This document shows, piece after piece, positions 10,467 to 21,309 of a stretch of DNA of 64,000 nucleotides (positions are counted from its first letter, which is position 1; each line of letters starts with the position of its first letter). The translations under genes and the position numbers were made by a program. Source of the DNA: Austropuccinia psidii (Eukaryota > Basidiomycota > Pucciniomycetes > Pucciniales > Sphaerophragmiaceae); contig JALGQZ010000014.1 of assembly GCA_023105745.1 (NCBI GenBank), positions 7,373,888-7,437,887 on the forward strand, read 5' to 3'. Under the pieces are notes generated by a model, which saw nothing but the letters and a program-made list of their open reading frames with translations, did not search any database and had not been told where the DNA came from.

Positions 10467-11760
10467 CAAAAATAAAGTCATCACGTAATTACTGTAGGAA
10501 TACAGAAATGAAGTTTATTTCACAAGCTATACACAAGGTTAAAACCTGTAAGGGATTATTGACTAAAATCAACAGAGCTGTTTACCACTTTGTTGTGAAA
10601 GTGGTCCAAACTTAAAAAAATTATACATTTGGATTCTACTAGTTCATTCGTAAAGAATGATGTATTTTGTATTATAATATTCAAGGTATAACCCCTTGAA
10701 ATCATGGTTTGAAGTTTAAAATATTAAATTTCAACAGAAAAGATGAGTTACAAGAAAAATCATCAAAAATAGAGTTTTGATGATGTAATGAAATGCTCTT
10801 GGAAGAATAATACAGTTACGCCAAGCTATTAGAATTCACTCTCTGAATTGCTGTAGCATGTAAATCTTAAAAGTTATTAAGGATCAAAGTTTGAGCTTAA
10901 TTTGATCATTTATGATCACTCACTGTAACTTTAAATTAAGTTTAACAGTCATATGAGTGATAAAATTGGTGAATACTGTTAGTTTATGATTAAAACTAAT
11001 AAAATCCACGAAATTTGGTGTTCTGCCAAGCCTTGACGTCATCAAACGTAGAGTTATAGTGATAACTCTAAATAATGGCGTAATAATGAGATAATATGGT
11101 TTAATCATGATGTAATCATCACCAAACCTCAAAATATTGATCAATTCCAGTGGATATGATCAGCACACGTCTACTAGAAGCCTTTTGGAATCTAGGAGGG
11201 AGGTATTTACTATAAATAGAGCTCTTTTTACTCTGTTTTCCCCTCAAACGCTTACAAAACATTAAATCATTAAATAAAAAGGTAATTTCTTTATTATTTA
11301 TATATAAAACCTTTATATTATTAAAGACCAAAGATCATCTTATAATAATCTTCATCTTTGATGTGATAATTACAATTATTTAACTGTTTTGTTTAAATTT
11401 CTCTCAAAAACCTCAATTCCGCGTCAAGAAAATTTGTAATTTCTCTTAAAGTTTATTGTAACTACAATTTAAATAAGTTGTATTTACATTTATAGGCATA
11501 AATTTACTCAAAATTATTTTATTAAGCATTAAAATTAGGTTATTTCTCTTATTATAATAATTTTTCTCTATTATTACTTTTTAATAATTCCATGATTGAT
11601 ATAAATAGTATTTATATTAATTTATAACTTTAATATTGGTAATATTATTGTTATTAATTGTTTTTTATTAATAAAAAACAATTTTTTACACCTTTATTAT
11701 CTGTTGGTAACAATAATAAAATGCTTTTTAATATATTAATTATCTTATATTAATATATTT
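10467..11760 (+). repeat. LTR-like repeat L1, copy 2, left part
   Basis: Follows L1 copy 1 base by base with scattered substitutions and small indels until 11760. There a MULE transposon interrupts it; the rest resumes at 16112. The interrupted site reads taatatattt|atttta when rejoined, as in uninterrupted copy 1. Confidence 0.85.
11211..11218 (+). promoter_or_regulatory. TATA box of L1 copy 2
   Basis: TATAAATA with the same downstream GAGCTC and pyrimidine tract as copy 1. Conservation of this block between two otherwise diverging copies supports a real promoter element. Confidence 0.55.
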
Positions 11761-11784
11761 AGGGTGCTGGTAAAAACACATAAG
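11761..11784 (+). repeat. MULE left terminal inverted repeat
   Basis: AGGGTGCTGGTAAAAACACA followed by TAAG. It pairs with the right end at 16088-16111 with two mismatches. The inner part (taaaaacacataag) recurs in both orientations between about 11793 and 11853. Confidence 0.85.
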
Positions 11785-12351
11785 AGCTTACGTGTTTTTA
11801 CTAAAAACTTACGTGTTTTGGCCATAATTTGGTAAAAACACATAAGGGGTGCCCTGCGCCCATTTTTAATTAAAACTGAAACACAATTGGGCCTGTATTG
11901 GGCCAAAACATGCCCAAAAGAGGTTTTTTCCCCACAAAACCTTTCTAACTCCAAATTGTTTCAGATTTTTTTTGCCCAGCCCCCCCCCAAAAAAAACAAG
12001 CCCAAAAACCCCAATAATCCACATTATCCCCACCCCAAACCATTGTGTTTTTTGTAAAAACAGCATTACCAAAGCCATTTTGCAAAGCGTTTCACAATTT
12101 TTTTCTTTTTTCCCCCCAAAGACTGCATTTTCCACCACAAGAACGTGCTTTCAAGCCTCTCAATTTTCAATTTTTTACCTCCCCTCATCTATTAATCCCA
12201 CATTTAAACCACTTTCTTTCACTCTTAACCACTTCTGTTCATTTTTCACACCTTTTTTCACCTCTTTTTCACATTTCGAAAGGTTCTTACCCCATTCCAA
12301 ATCCCCCAATTCCCCCTTTTTTTCACTTTTATACATATTTATCATTAAAAA

Positions 12352-14724
12352 ATGCTTCAACCGCCCATTGAAGGTGAATTTCAGACCCTTGAGCTTCTTT
12401 GGCAACATGTGCATAATGTTGCCAGGGCTCAGGGGTATGCTGTGTCCACCTTGAGGTCCAATATGACCCACAACCAAATTGAAATATGTTGCGACAGGTC
12501 TGGCACCCCAAATCCCAACAAAAGCCCCTCCAAAACGGTCACCTCAAGAAAGCTTGACTGTCCTTTTAGACTTTATGCCAGGAAATATGCCAAGAGTACC
12601 ACTTGGACTCTTAAAGTCAAAGATCCTGAACATAGCCATGATGCCACTGAAAATATCATGGCACATCCTGCTTTCAGGAAATTCAATGAGCAAGAAACAT
12701 ACCAAATTGCTCAAATGTCTGAATCACTGCTCATACCAAGGCAAATTCAGGCCCAATTATGCATCCAGAGGGAGTCTGACAGGCCTGTAATCCTTCAAGA
12801 CATTTATAACCAAGTCAAGAAAATCAAGAAAGACAAACTGCAAGGCAGAAGGCTCATTGATGCTCTTAGTGACACTCTCAAAGAAGAAAATTTTGTTTGG
12901 TCCTCTGCAAGGGATTCTGAGGGACACATTACCTCCTTGTTTTTTACTCACCCCCTGGCCATAAAAATTCTTCATGGCTTTCCTCATGTCATTCTTATTG
13001 ATTGTACTTATAAGACCAATAAGTACAAAATGCCCCTTTTTCATATTGTTGGATTCAGCTCAACAAATAAGACCTTTTCTGGGGATTTTTGTTTGATGAA
13101 GAATGAAAATGAAACTTCATATACTTCGGCATTAAATCAATACATTGAAAAGGTCCTCAACCACACCAATCTTGTTCCCCCTCCAGTTATTGTTATTGAC
13201 AGGGATCTGGCCTTGAAAAACTCTATTAAGAAGCTCTTCCCAGACTCCAAAGTCATGCTATGCATTTGGCGCATCAACAAGGATGTATCTGCACATTGCA
13301 TGAAGAAAATTGGTCATGGAACTGATTTTGAAAATCTTATGGGCCTTTGGAATCAAGTAATATACTTATTCACTTTATTTCATTTTATTTCACTTTTTTT
13401 CTTATTATTGTCTTTATTGATGACTTTGGGATTCTTTTCTCAGCTTATGTATTCACCCACTGAAAAGTCTTTCAAAGACAACTGGAAGAAGCTTCAAAAG
13501 CAAGTTTAAAATTCTGAGGTCTTGCAGTATTTGGAAAATACCTGGCTTCCTCTAAAGGAGTATTATGTGCCAGCCTGGACCAACCACCATTGCCACCTGG
13601 GTGTGGGCTCCACCTCCAGAGTTGAAGGTGCCCATGCCATGGTTAAACGTTGGCTCCAAAAGTCCACTGGTACTCTCCTGGAGGTAGTCAGGGCTCTCCA
13701 CATGGCATTCAGAAAACAATTTATTGAAATTAACAGAATCTCCAAAGAAATGATTGTCCATGTCAAGAATTTTCCTCCACACATCTGTGCCCTCAATGGC
13801 AAGGTGTCTCATTATGCTCTTCAGATTGCCTTTGAAAATTTCAAAATGAAATTTCCTCCAAATGAAAAATGCACCAACAAATACAACAATTATAAAGGCA
13901 TTCCTTGCAAGCATAAGACCCAAAAGGCATTTGCCAAGCACCAAAGGATTGAATTATCAGACTTCCATCCTCAATGGCATTTTAATTTTCCTGTGAGGGT
14001 TTTTTAATTTATTCTTATTTTTTTTTCTCATTAACTGATTTTATATGTAATATTCTTCTCAGGCTGGTTTTCAAGGTGATGATAAAAGTGTTGAAAAAGA
14101 AAGAATGAATGAAGCCAAGAAAATATTTGAAGACATTGGGGAAGACCTGTTGCAAAGACCAATGGCAGAAATCACTCCAATACTTTAACATTTTCAATAT
14201 GTTCTGACTGGAAAAGTCCCATTTGATCAAATTCCCAAGAGTCAAGAGGATGATCAATACTATGAAGACCCTCTAGAATGCAAGAATATCCGTGGAGGAC
14301 CCCAAGGAGCCAAGAATAAAAACAAAAGTCAAAACAAAAGAGAACCTTGAAGATTTGAAATTATTGAAAGTCAATCCAAGAGAAGAGGAAGACCCCATCA
14401 AAAGTGACCAGCACAACAACATCAAGATCCCAGTCAAATTTCCCCTCTCCAATTATGGAAGTGGACTCATCTGAAGATTCTGAAGATTCTGAGGACTCAT
14501 TATCTAAATCCATCAGTTCATCAGATTCACTACCCTCAGCAACTGAATTAAATAAATCAGAAGTAACCCTTAGAAGTTCCAGAAGATTGGCAATTGGAAG
14601 CAAAACCTCACAAAGAAAATTACACAAGCCTGCCACCAGTTTGAATATCTATGATGCAATTGACTTGGCCTGTGAGCATTGTCAAAGCAATTATCACACA
14701 AGTGATGAATGCTCCAAGCTGTTT
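12352..14724 (+). pseudogene. MULE transposase (FAR1-type zinc finger, DDE core, CCHC knuckle), disrupted
   Basis: Exon 1 (12352-13356) starts at an ATG in a C-rich leader. Residues ~40-110 form a FAR1/WRKY-GCM1-like finger (ICCDRSG, LDCPFRLYARKYAK, HSHD). The MULE core follows: LIDCTYKTNKY with the first Asp at ~216, and VIDRDLALKNS with the second Asp at ~282. LCIWR replaces the usual CxWH. A GT-AG intron at 13357-13443 leads to SRVEGAHAMVKRWL, the catalytic Glu. A second intron (13993-14062) leads to an acidic serine-rich region and CEHCQSNYHTSDEC, an exact CX2CX4HX4C knuckle. Breaks: an in-frame TAA at 13507, a TAA near 14186, a TGA near 14347 and a frameshift near 14390. Confidence 0.85.
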
Positions 14725-14803
14725 GTGAGTCTCTTATTATTTTTGATATATATTTCTCTTGTTTCTTTTGATATTTATGTATTCTTTGACCTTATTTAAT
14801 CAG

Positions 14804-15428
14804 ATAACTGGCTCAGAAGACTTGCCCAAGTTTATATTGAAATACACCTTCAAGGCCATCAATGTCCAGGGTGATGGAAACTGTGGCTACAGAACAGTAT
14901 CCCACTTCATTTACAAGACTCCAGATCAATGGGCTGATGTCAGAGGTTACTTGGCTGAAGAAATTAACCAAAATCAAGACCTTTATGAAGCCATGAACAC
15001 CTTAATTCCCTCAGAATCCTCTTATTTGGAAGGAATTGAATGGTATAAAGATGTTGGCCAGGCTCCAAAAAGCAAGTGGATGTCCATGCCTGACATGGGG
15101 GTTCCAATTGCAAATAAGTATAAAAGACCAGTTTTCTTTTATTCCACAGCCCAATCTTTTTCTTTTTTCCCTTATTTCTGTCCTCCAAATGATAATCTCC
15201 CCATTTTCATCTGCTTCTTGAATAGTTGTGCTCATTTTGTTCCTTTGGACATCATCATTTCTAAAGTTTATCCAGTCCCCCCCCATTACTGTGAGCTGGG
15301 AGATTCATGCCCAAAAACAAGCCCTGGGGTGTGCTGATAAATTTAAGAAACACAGAATGTTGTATTTGTCCAATCTTCCTCCCCCCTCTCAGAAAAAACC
15401 CACTATTTTGGAGGTTGATTCTGATTGA
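14804..15428 (+). pseudogene. OTU cysteine protease-like domain joined to the MULE transposase
   Basis: A GT-AG intron (14725-14803, gtgagt...atcag) joins the knuckle exon to this one at a codon boundary. The domain opens FKAINVQGDGNCGYRTVSHF, with the OTU signature D-G-N-C holding the catalytic Cys. It continues ADVRGYLAEEI and ends near FLNSCAHFVPLDI, where the His fits the catalytic position. OTU proteases remove ubiquitin in cells, and OTU-like domains also occur in viruses and transposons. Activity here is unproven. A stop at 15335 is followed by an overlapping frame (LPPPSQKKPTILEVDSD) that probably was the original C-terminus. Confidence 0.8.
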
Positions 15429-15574
15429 ATGATTTTTTTAGATACAATTTATGCCAATTATCCCCCTCCTCAGTCATATTTATTGCTTAAGTCCCACCTC
15501 AGTCTCCTTTTTTATCAAACATGTGGAACTTTTGTACTTGAAAATAGTCATATTACACACAAGAAAAAAAATAG

Positions 15575-15960
15575 TTAAAAAAAACACTCATTGCGCCTTC
15601 ACTTGTTGTCCCACCCAAAGAATTTTCCCAATTCATGAGCTTCTGGTTCTTTATTGTCCAGATTGAACCCTTTAATTTGAAAAAAGGAAGGAAATTCATA
15701 AGTGAGAAGTTATTAAATTCACTTTTTAAAAATAGGCATATTACAATGACGGGAAAATTTTTTTGAAAAAAAACCCTTGTTGCGCCTTCACCTGTCCCAC
15801 CCAAAAAAATTCTCAAAATTATGGGATTGTGGTGTTTTATTCTTCACATTGAACCCTTCATTTTGAAAAAAAATTAAGGAAATTCATAAGTGGGAAGATT
15901 TTAAATGAATTTTTGAAAAAAAATATGCCATTTTGGCATATTGGCCAAATTGGTGAAATT
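15575..15960 (+). repeat. Two-unit ~192-bp tandem duplication in the MULE 3' region
   Basis: The run attgcgccttcacttg...cccaccc near 15587 recurs near 15780. The following blocks (gaaccctt...gaaaaaa, ggaaattcataagtg) repeat in the same order about 190 bp later. The remainder to 16087 is A/T-run sequence without coding capacity. Confidence 0.65.
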
Positions 15961-16087
15961 TGGCAAAAAAAAATTTTTGAAAAAATTTGTGCTTATTGAC
16001 ATTCCAAGTTGGGACAAATATGGCAAAAAGAAATTAAAAAAATTCTCAAAACTGAGCCTGAGGAATTTTTTTTGAAAATTAAGGTTA

Positions 16088-16111
16088 CTTTTGTGTTTTT
16101 ACCAACACCCT
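16088..16111 (-). repeat. MULE right terminal inverted repeat
   Basis: Plus-strand reading is cttttgtgtttttaccaaca followed by ccct, the inverse complement of the left end. L1 sequence resumes immediately after it. Confidence 0.85.
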
Positions 16112-16318
16112 ATATTTATTTTATATATATTTTTTTTTATAATATAAATTATTTTATTATATTTATTCAATAATATAATTATTTTACTCCATAATTATAA
16201 TAATTCTCTATTATTATAATTATTTTTTTATCTTATTTAATTTATTTATAAGGACATTCATAGTACAATAAGTGAAATATTAGTAATTTTTACTTATTGT
16301 TTCATAGTCAAACCTTAC
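16112..16318 (+). repeat. LTR-like repeat L1, copy 2, right part
   Basis: Resumes L1 after the MULE and ends in aaaccttaca exactly as copy 1 does at 1438. The next five bases are ttatg. A matching ttatg at the left end of the copy could not be located, so target duplication is unconfirmed. Confidence 0.8.
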
Positions 16319-16840
16319 ATTATGGTTTGTCCTTAGCATATATTATTACTACTGGTTTTGATGAGTTGAAATGCAATCAAGGTCATATAACTAAATTCTC
16401 TTGCAGTAATGCCCACTCCAAGTCTATCAATTTTGACTTGGCGCTTGAATTGAGAACCTGATTTTCTAGCTGAAGTAAGTACGGCTGCTGGGAGATCATT
16501 GATCTCAAAGTTCTTCTTTGCAGACATGTTGTACCATTTTCCCAATCTGGTTGCAAGATTTAGAAAGGAAAAAAATGATGGTTTTGATCTTTTCTCTATT
16601 AAGGGTAACAGGGGCCCATAACCTGATATAAAAATGGCACAATATGTAAATGAGCAGATAGAAACAAATATAAAAATCCCCTGCTCTGATGACTTTTGTT
16701 GGGGTTAATATAAATTCCTCATACCTGATCTAAAAATAGCACAATATGCAAATGAGAAGATAGAAAAAAGAATATAAAACCCTCTTAAGGGAGAAACAAA
16801 TCAGATCTAGCACCTGGTTAATTACTCACCGGGGAGAATG
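16319..16840. other. Unassigned sequence between L1 and R2
   Basis: A 70-codon minus-strand frame (16333-16545) is open, but I recognise no family in it. A short repeat is visible: acctgatataaaaatggcacaatatg near 16622 recurs as acctgatctaaaaatagcacaatatg near 16723. Nothing else seen. Confidence 0.4.
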
Positions 16841-18490
16841 TTGCGTCAATCTCTGGAAATTGACTTCACGTTGCACCGCGGTCAGTATAAGATCTTACTT
16901 CAGCCGCATTGGTGTCACATTATAGTCACTGCATTTAGTGGGTTATGTCACGTCTGCGTCAAGACAACGTCAATTGTCAAATGTGTCACATGAGAATGTC
17001 ACTCAAAGGCCCAAACCCATTCAACACTATTCACAAGGTTTGGGTAATTACACTTCATGGGGCATGGCAGAGCTTTGGCATGAGAAGACGTCTGCCATCT
17101 CACCTCTTTACCATGCCTACTCTCACACATGAATTGGCTTCCGCATCTCTGCCTAATCCTCTCCAATCCTTAGCATGCTTACACACCCTCACCACCCTCT
17201 AGATGTGACTCTGAAACTGCCCCCCATCTCTGCCCTCATCACTCCTTACACTCCTCCAGCACCCTCAAGATATACCTCCTACACCACCCTCAACCCTCCT
17301 TATGCCTCCTCCCACCCGCCACTTACCATGCTTATGCTTGTGTGGTGCCCTCTCAACATGCCTCCAACACTTCCCTCATCACTCCTTATGCTTCCACACC
17401 CCCTCTGCTCACAATCCATACACTCCCATGGCACCCTCAAGATATACCTCCTATGCCGCCCTCAACCCTCCTTACACCTTCTTCCACCCGCCTAATCCCC
17501 TTCACCAATTACCATCCTTATGCTCTTGCAGTGTCCTCCCAACATGCCTCCAATGCTGCCCCCCATCTCATCCCTCATCACTCCTTATGCTTCCACACCC
17601 CTGCCACTCACAATCCATATGCTCCTGTGGCACCCGCAAGATACACCTCCTACACTGCCCTCAACCCTCCTTACACCTCCTCCCACCCGCTGCATCCTCT
17701 TTGCCAATTAGCATCCTTACACTCTTGCAGTGTCCTCCCAACATGCCTCCCATGCTGCTCCCACACCCACCTACCATCCTTACCCTCCTGCAACACTCTC
17801 AAGATGAGACTACAATGCCCCCACATCTCTGCCCTCACCACTGTTTATGCTTCTGCACCCCTGCCTTATCTTCTCTGCCGCTTACAATCCTTACGCTCCC
17901 ATGGCGCCCTCAAGATATGCCTCCGGTGCTGCCCTTAACCCCCCTTACACCTAATCCTCTCTCCACTGCTTACCATCCTTATGCTCAGGTATTAGATCCA
18001 TAGGGTATGGTGGCTTGTTGGCGTACATGATGAACACAATCACAGAAACATGCTGAGTGGCCTTCTCTGACAAAAGGTTCTTGGGGGAAATTGGTGGGTA
18101 TATTCCCAATGTTGTGGTTAGGGTTTAAGTAATGAGACTCACAAATTAAAGCCTAATAAGTAAGCTATTTCAGACCAGAATTCTTTCTTATGTTTCCCCA
18201 ACAAAACCATTTTATTTCATATCATTCAAATGGAACACTTTGCTTAGTCCTTACCTCATGGGCATTGAATAGTTCAAACGTTGACTTGAGTAGGTCTCTC
18301 ACTAGTCAAATTTATTCAATTTCTCACAGGGAAGTAATTTAATTTGAAAGAGATGAAATAATTTGCAACACATCACCTCCTTGAATTTCCCAACAAACCA
18401 TATTTTTCAAATCCATGACAAGTTCAATAGATATTGATGGAAGGTTCCAAGGCTGTTAATGGGCAGTTTTCTTTTAGTCAGCTTGTGGTT
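16841..18490 (+). repeat. Repeat family R2, copy 1 (uninterrupted)
   Basis: Matches 56713-57890 in its left part and 63377-64000 in its right part. The left ~200 bp are dense in GTCA/TGAC words (for example gcgtcaagacaacgtcaatt). A C-rich minisatellite fills the middle. The right part begins attagatccatagggtatgg and runs to ttccaagg. No transposase or polymerase was seen in it. It could be a non-autonomous element or a segmental duplication. Confidence 0.7.
17210..17960 (+). repeat. C-rich minisatellite of R2 copy 1
   Basis: Complex tandem units built from ccctcaagatatacctcc, ccctcaaccctccttacacc and cagtgtcctcccaacatgcc. The clearest pair starts at 17381 and 17580, a 199-bp period. Stops are nearly absent on the plus strand, so several frames stay open at once. 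This explains the overlapping long ORFs. No evidence for a real protein. Confidence 0.75.
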
Positions 18491-18960
18491 CTGACATGTC
18501 TCATTTCTAGAAAATTCAACAACTATTGAACTGATTTAAATTGATATTTGACTTCTTTCAAAATTTCCAAAATTCTCCAATATTGATATTACCTAAAAAA
18601 GAATCAGTGATCTTGAAATTATTTTACTTCAACCACTTTCAGAACTGCTTCCTTTTTTCTTCAATTTTAATCTTTTTATTCTAAAATTTTCAATCAAGTT
18701 ATAAATCAACTTGTAGCCATCTATTTACTTAATAAACTACCTCCACTATCCCCCAAACCCAGGGAAATTCAACTGAATTCCATGAACAAAGAACTTCAGC
18801 CCCAGAGATTGGAAGTGAAATCTCTGATATGGTCAGTAGTCATTAATTAGGCATTGAAGTAGAGAGCCAGTCAGATGAAAACAATCAAGATCCACCAGTT
18901 CTTCCAGAATTTGAGTATGCATCCATCTTGAATATTTGGAATCTCTCAAAACCTGATATT
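18491..18960. other. Unassigned AT-rich sequence
   Basis: No gene or element recognised. A short possibly coding run (acagaagccagtcagatgaaaa... near 18860) precedes the unknown ORFs but is broken by stops. Confidence 0.35.
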
Positions 18961-19798
18961 GTGTCATAGCCTTTATTTCAGCTCAGCCTCCAAGCTCTTA
19001 AAAACCTAATTTTAAAAGCTACAGAAGGAAAAGACTGTGTAACCTTGTTCACCAACAGAAGCTTCTGGGTGAGATGACATAATATTCAGTAGCAAGATTG
19101 AAATCATATACAAGGAGCAATTTGTCTCAAACATTGCTCTAACAATTGCAAGGCTGAAAAAATTCAAAATGATAGTAAAATTCCTGATTATGTATGTCAA
19201 AAGATTGCTGAAGCAATGAGTCTGCTCAAAATGGATTTGAACCATAAGTCTGTTACTATTTCAATACAAAAATGTTAAAAATGGCTTCTTACAATATATG
19301 GATAGGTGTGGAGGTGGGAGAATCTCTACCTGAAGGATCTCAAGTGGTAATTGGAGTTCCAGGCAAAGGATTAGGAAGAAGACCAAATATACATGCCACA
19401 AAAAAACCAACAAAGAATGCCATACCTTTGAAGCCACAAAAGATTCTTGGGATCAAGGTGATGAAATGATCAATGTTGATGTGGACCATATTTATAATGA
19501 ACCTCTGCATACTGAAAGCCTCCCCATACTCAATGAAGCAATCCATGATGAAACCCCTCTTGCCTCTCCTCAAAATATTCAAGCCTTTCAAGAAAGGGAG
19601 ACAATTAAACATGATACAATGGGTCAAGATATGACTGATATAATGCCTGACCCTGAGCCCAAAGTGTCATCCTCCCCTAATGTTCAAGGAATATTTTTAT
19701 CCCGCATTAAAGAGTTTGGAGAAATTTTGACTTATCATCTCAATATTACTCAAGAATCATGGAAAAGGGGGCTTGATATTATCAATAGCAATGCATAG
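18961..19798 (+). pseudogene. Unknown coding remnant, two overlapping plus-strand ORFs
   Basis: Two open frames abut. 19272-19469 (65 residues, basic, with GVPGKGLGRRPN) overlaps 19466-19798 (110 residues, acidic, with PEPKVSSSPNVQG and ending RIKEFGEILTYHLNITQESW...). Upstream, 19000-19250 also reads as a protein-like stretch (ATEGKDCVTLFTNRSFW; KIPDYVCQKIAEAMSLLKMD) with stops. Base composition is less AT-biased than the surroundings, which suggests past coding function. I do not recognise the family; a transposon-encoded protein is the likeliest source. The ATGA overlap between the two ORFs could be a frameshift within one gene. Confidence 0.4.
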
Positions 19799-20880
19799 CT
19801 TTTCAAAAATTTGTCAAATTTCAAGGGTTATCTAATATTCAATATCAAATTTCCATCATGATGGAATATTCAGAATCAAATTTCACCTACCTTTGAATAT
19901 TTGAAATCGAATGTTCGAAATTTTGAATATTTGAAAGCAAATTTTGAATTTTCATGAACAAATTTATGTATAATTAACCCTTTTGGGCCTTTGGTAAAAC
20001 CATGAAAGCCCATTAGCCCTTAACTTTTTTTCTCCATAAATTATTAAATACACATAAAAAACACTATGGGCTCCTTGTTTATGAAATCAATGGAGTTCTC
20101 ATTCCATAATTCCCTCAAAGCCATTAATCTCATGTATGCATTTTTGATATGATTAATTTCATTTATATTATTGATGATACCATTAATGTTACTTATGAAA
20201 TTGTTGATGCTATTCATGTTACTTATGTAATTGTTGATGCTATTCATAATAAAAATGCATACACTTCAATAAAATTAAATGAAAAATCTAAACTTTTAAT
20301 TAAATTTAATGAAGTTAAAATAAATTAAGAGTAATTATAGCTCATTAGAACTGTTTGAAATTGATTACCATGAATTTTTGAGCTTTTATTCTTTGTTTAG
20401 TACTTAATTTTTAATTTTTTATATATTTTTAATCTTTATTGATCAATTTTTTGTTTTGGGCTTTCTATATTTATTTATTAATTATAATTTATGATTTATT
20501 TGTATTAAAAAGATTCCTTATTATTCATTAACTTGTGCATTTGATGATTTAATGATCATTTGTAATTTATTGATTCATAATTTATTATCTCTTGATTCTT
20601 GAAGTATTATTTATCTATTTTTGATTAATTATCTCATTTATTTATTTATTCTATATTATATGAAACACAATTGTAATTTCATAATTAGAAAATGATGCAT
20701 GGGTTTTTTTATTATTTATATCTTATTGATTAGTTCCTTCCTTTTTTTGATGTTTTTATTGTTTGACTTTTATTATTTATGGGTTAATTTTTAGTCATCT
20801 CATTATATTATTTATAAATTTAAATTACAAAACAAAAGTCATAAATCATTGAATTTGGATAAAATTTACTAAGAATTTTG
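19799..20880. other. AT-rich intergenic DNA
   Basis: No genes seen. It contains a two-unit 30-bp tandem repeat at about 20187-20247 (gttacttatgaaattgttga followed by tgctattcat). Several runs of ttcgaatattt-like words occur near 19860-19930. Confidence 0.5.
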
Positions 20881-21309
20881 AGCAGCAATTCCCCTGTGTT
20901 GGCTATTGAAAGTAAATACAAATACTGGTCATAGTGTGGGCCCCACCATGACCAGAGATTATTCTAATTATAATGATAAAGAAAATATTTTTTAAAGATG
21001 TGTAATTCATCTAATTTCATAGTGTTATTTCACTGTTTATTGTGCCGGGCACCAGTCCTATTGGCCTGGACAGCCCCTCTTTTGTGGATCAGATGACTCA
21101 AGCCCTCAGCTTATTAGTCTCCACAAAATGTTACAGCCTCAAGCCATCTTTATGCATGTGCACCCACATAGAGAGGCGAAGCCATAAGAAATACCTTGCT
21201 TTGGCCAAGTCTTCTGGGGGCTGCCTTGGAGATGTTGGTTTAAATTCTCGTTGCAGCAATGATCCCCCGTTTGATCATTTGAGGTTTGGAACGCAATATA
21301 AGTGAAGAC
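20881..21309. other. GC-richer unassigned island next to the importin fragment
   Basis: Base composition rises sharply here. The plus strand has an 87-codon open frame (21042-21305) that I do not recognise. Importin-beta homology on the minus strand stops at about 21310, so this block replaced the rest of that gene. A ggtttaaattc word resembles a tRNA B box, but no matching A box lies at a suitable distance. Confidence 0.35.

Larger units (their letters stand above)
11761..16111 (+). mobile_element. Mutator-like (MULE) DNA transposon with OTU domain
   Basis: A 4,351-bp insertion with 24-bp terminal inverted repeats that differ at 2 positions (left AGGGTGCTGGTAAAAACACA, right complement AGGGTGTTGGTAAAAACACA). 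It is flanked by atattt on both sides (tatattt if one terminal T is shared). L1 copy 1 is the uninterrupted site and confirms a clean insertion. The first 100 bp carry several direct and inverted copies of taaaaacacataag. It encodes one multi-exon transposase plus OTU gene on the plus strand. The duplication is shorter than the 8-11 bp common for MULEs. Confidence 0.85.

Noticed and set aside
12479..12790. Second plus-strand ORF and minus-strand ORFs within the MULE transposase
   Set aside because: Shadow frames of a clearly recognisable transposase exon.
1..16318. L1 copies 1 and 2 as the paired LTRs of one ~15-kb element
   Set aside because: No PBS after copy 1, which abuts Copia A coding sequence. 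The interior is a minus-strand Copia with its own LTR. Two solo LTRs are simpler, though not proven.
16333..16545. 70-codon minus-strand ORF
   Set aside because: No recognised family or supporting context; length is within chance for this composition.
17175..18003. Overlapping long plus-strand ORFs (up to 233 codons) rich in Pro, Ser, Leu
   Set aside because: Several frames are open at once over a C-rich tandem repeat without stops. No domain, and the same occurs at 57304-57793. Treated as repeat translation.
21205..21250. Polymerase III A/B boxes in the island beside the importin fragment
   Set aside because: The A-box-like and B-box-like words are only ~26 nt apart and the B box departs from GGTTCGANTC.
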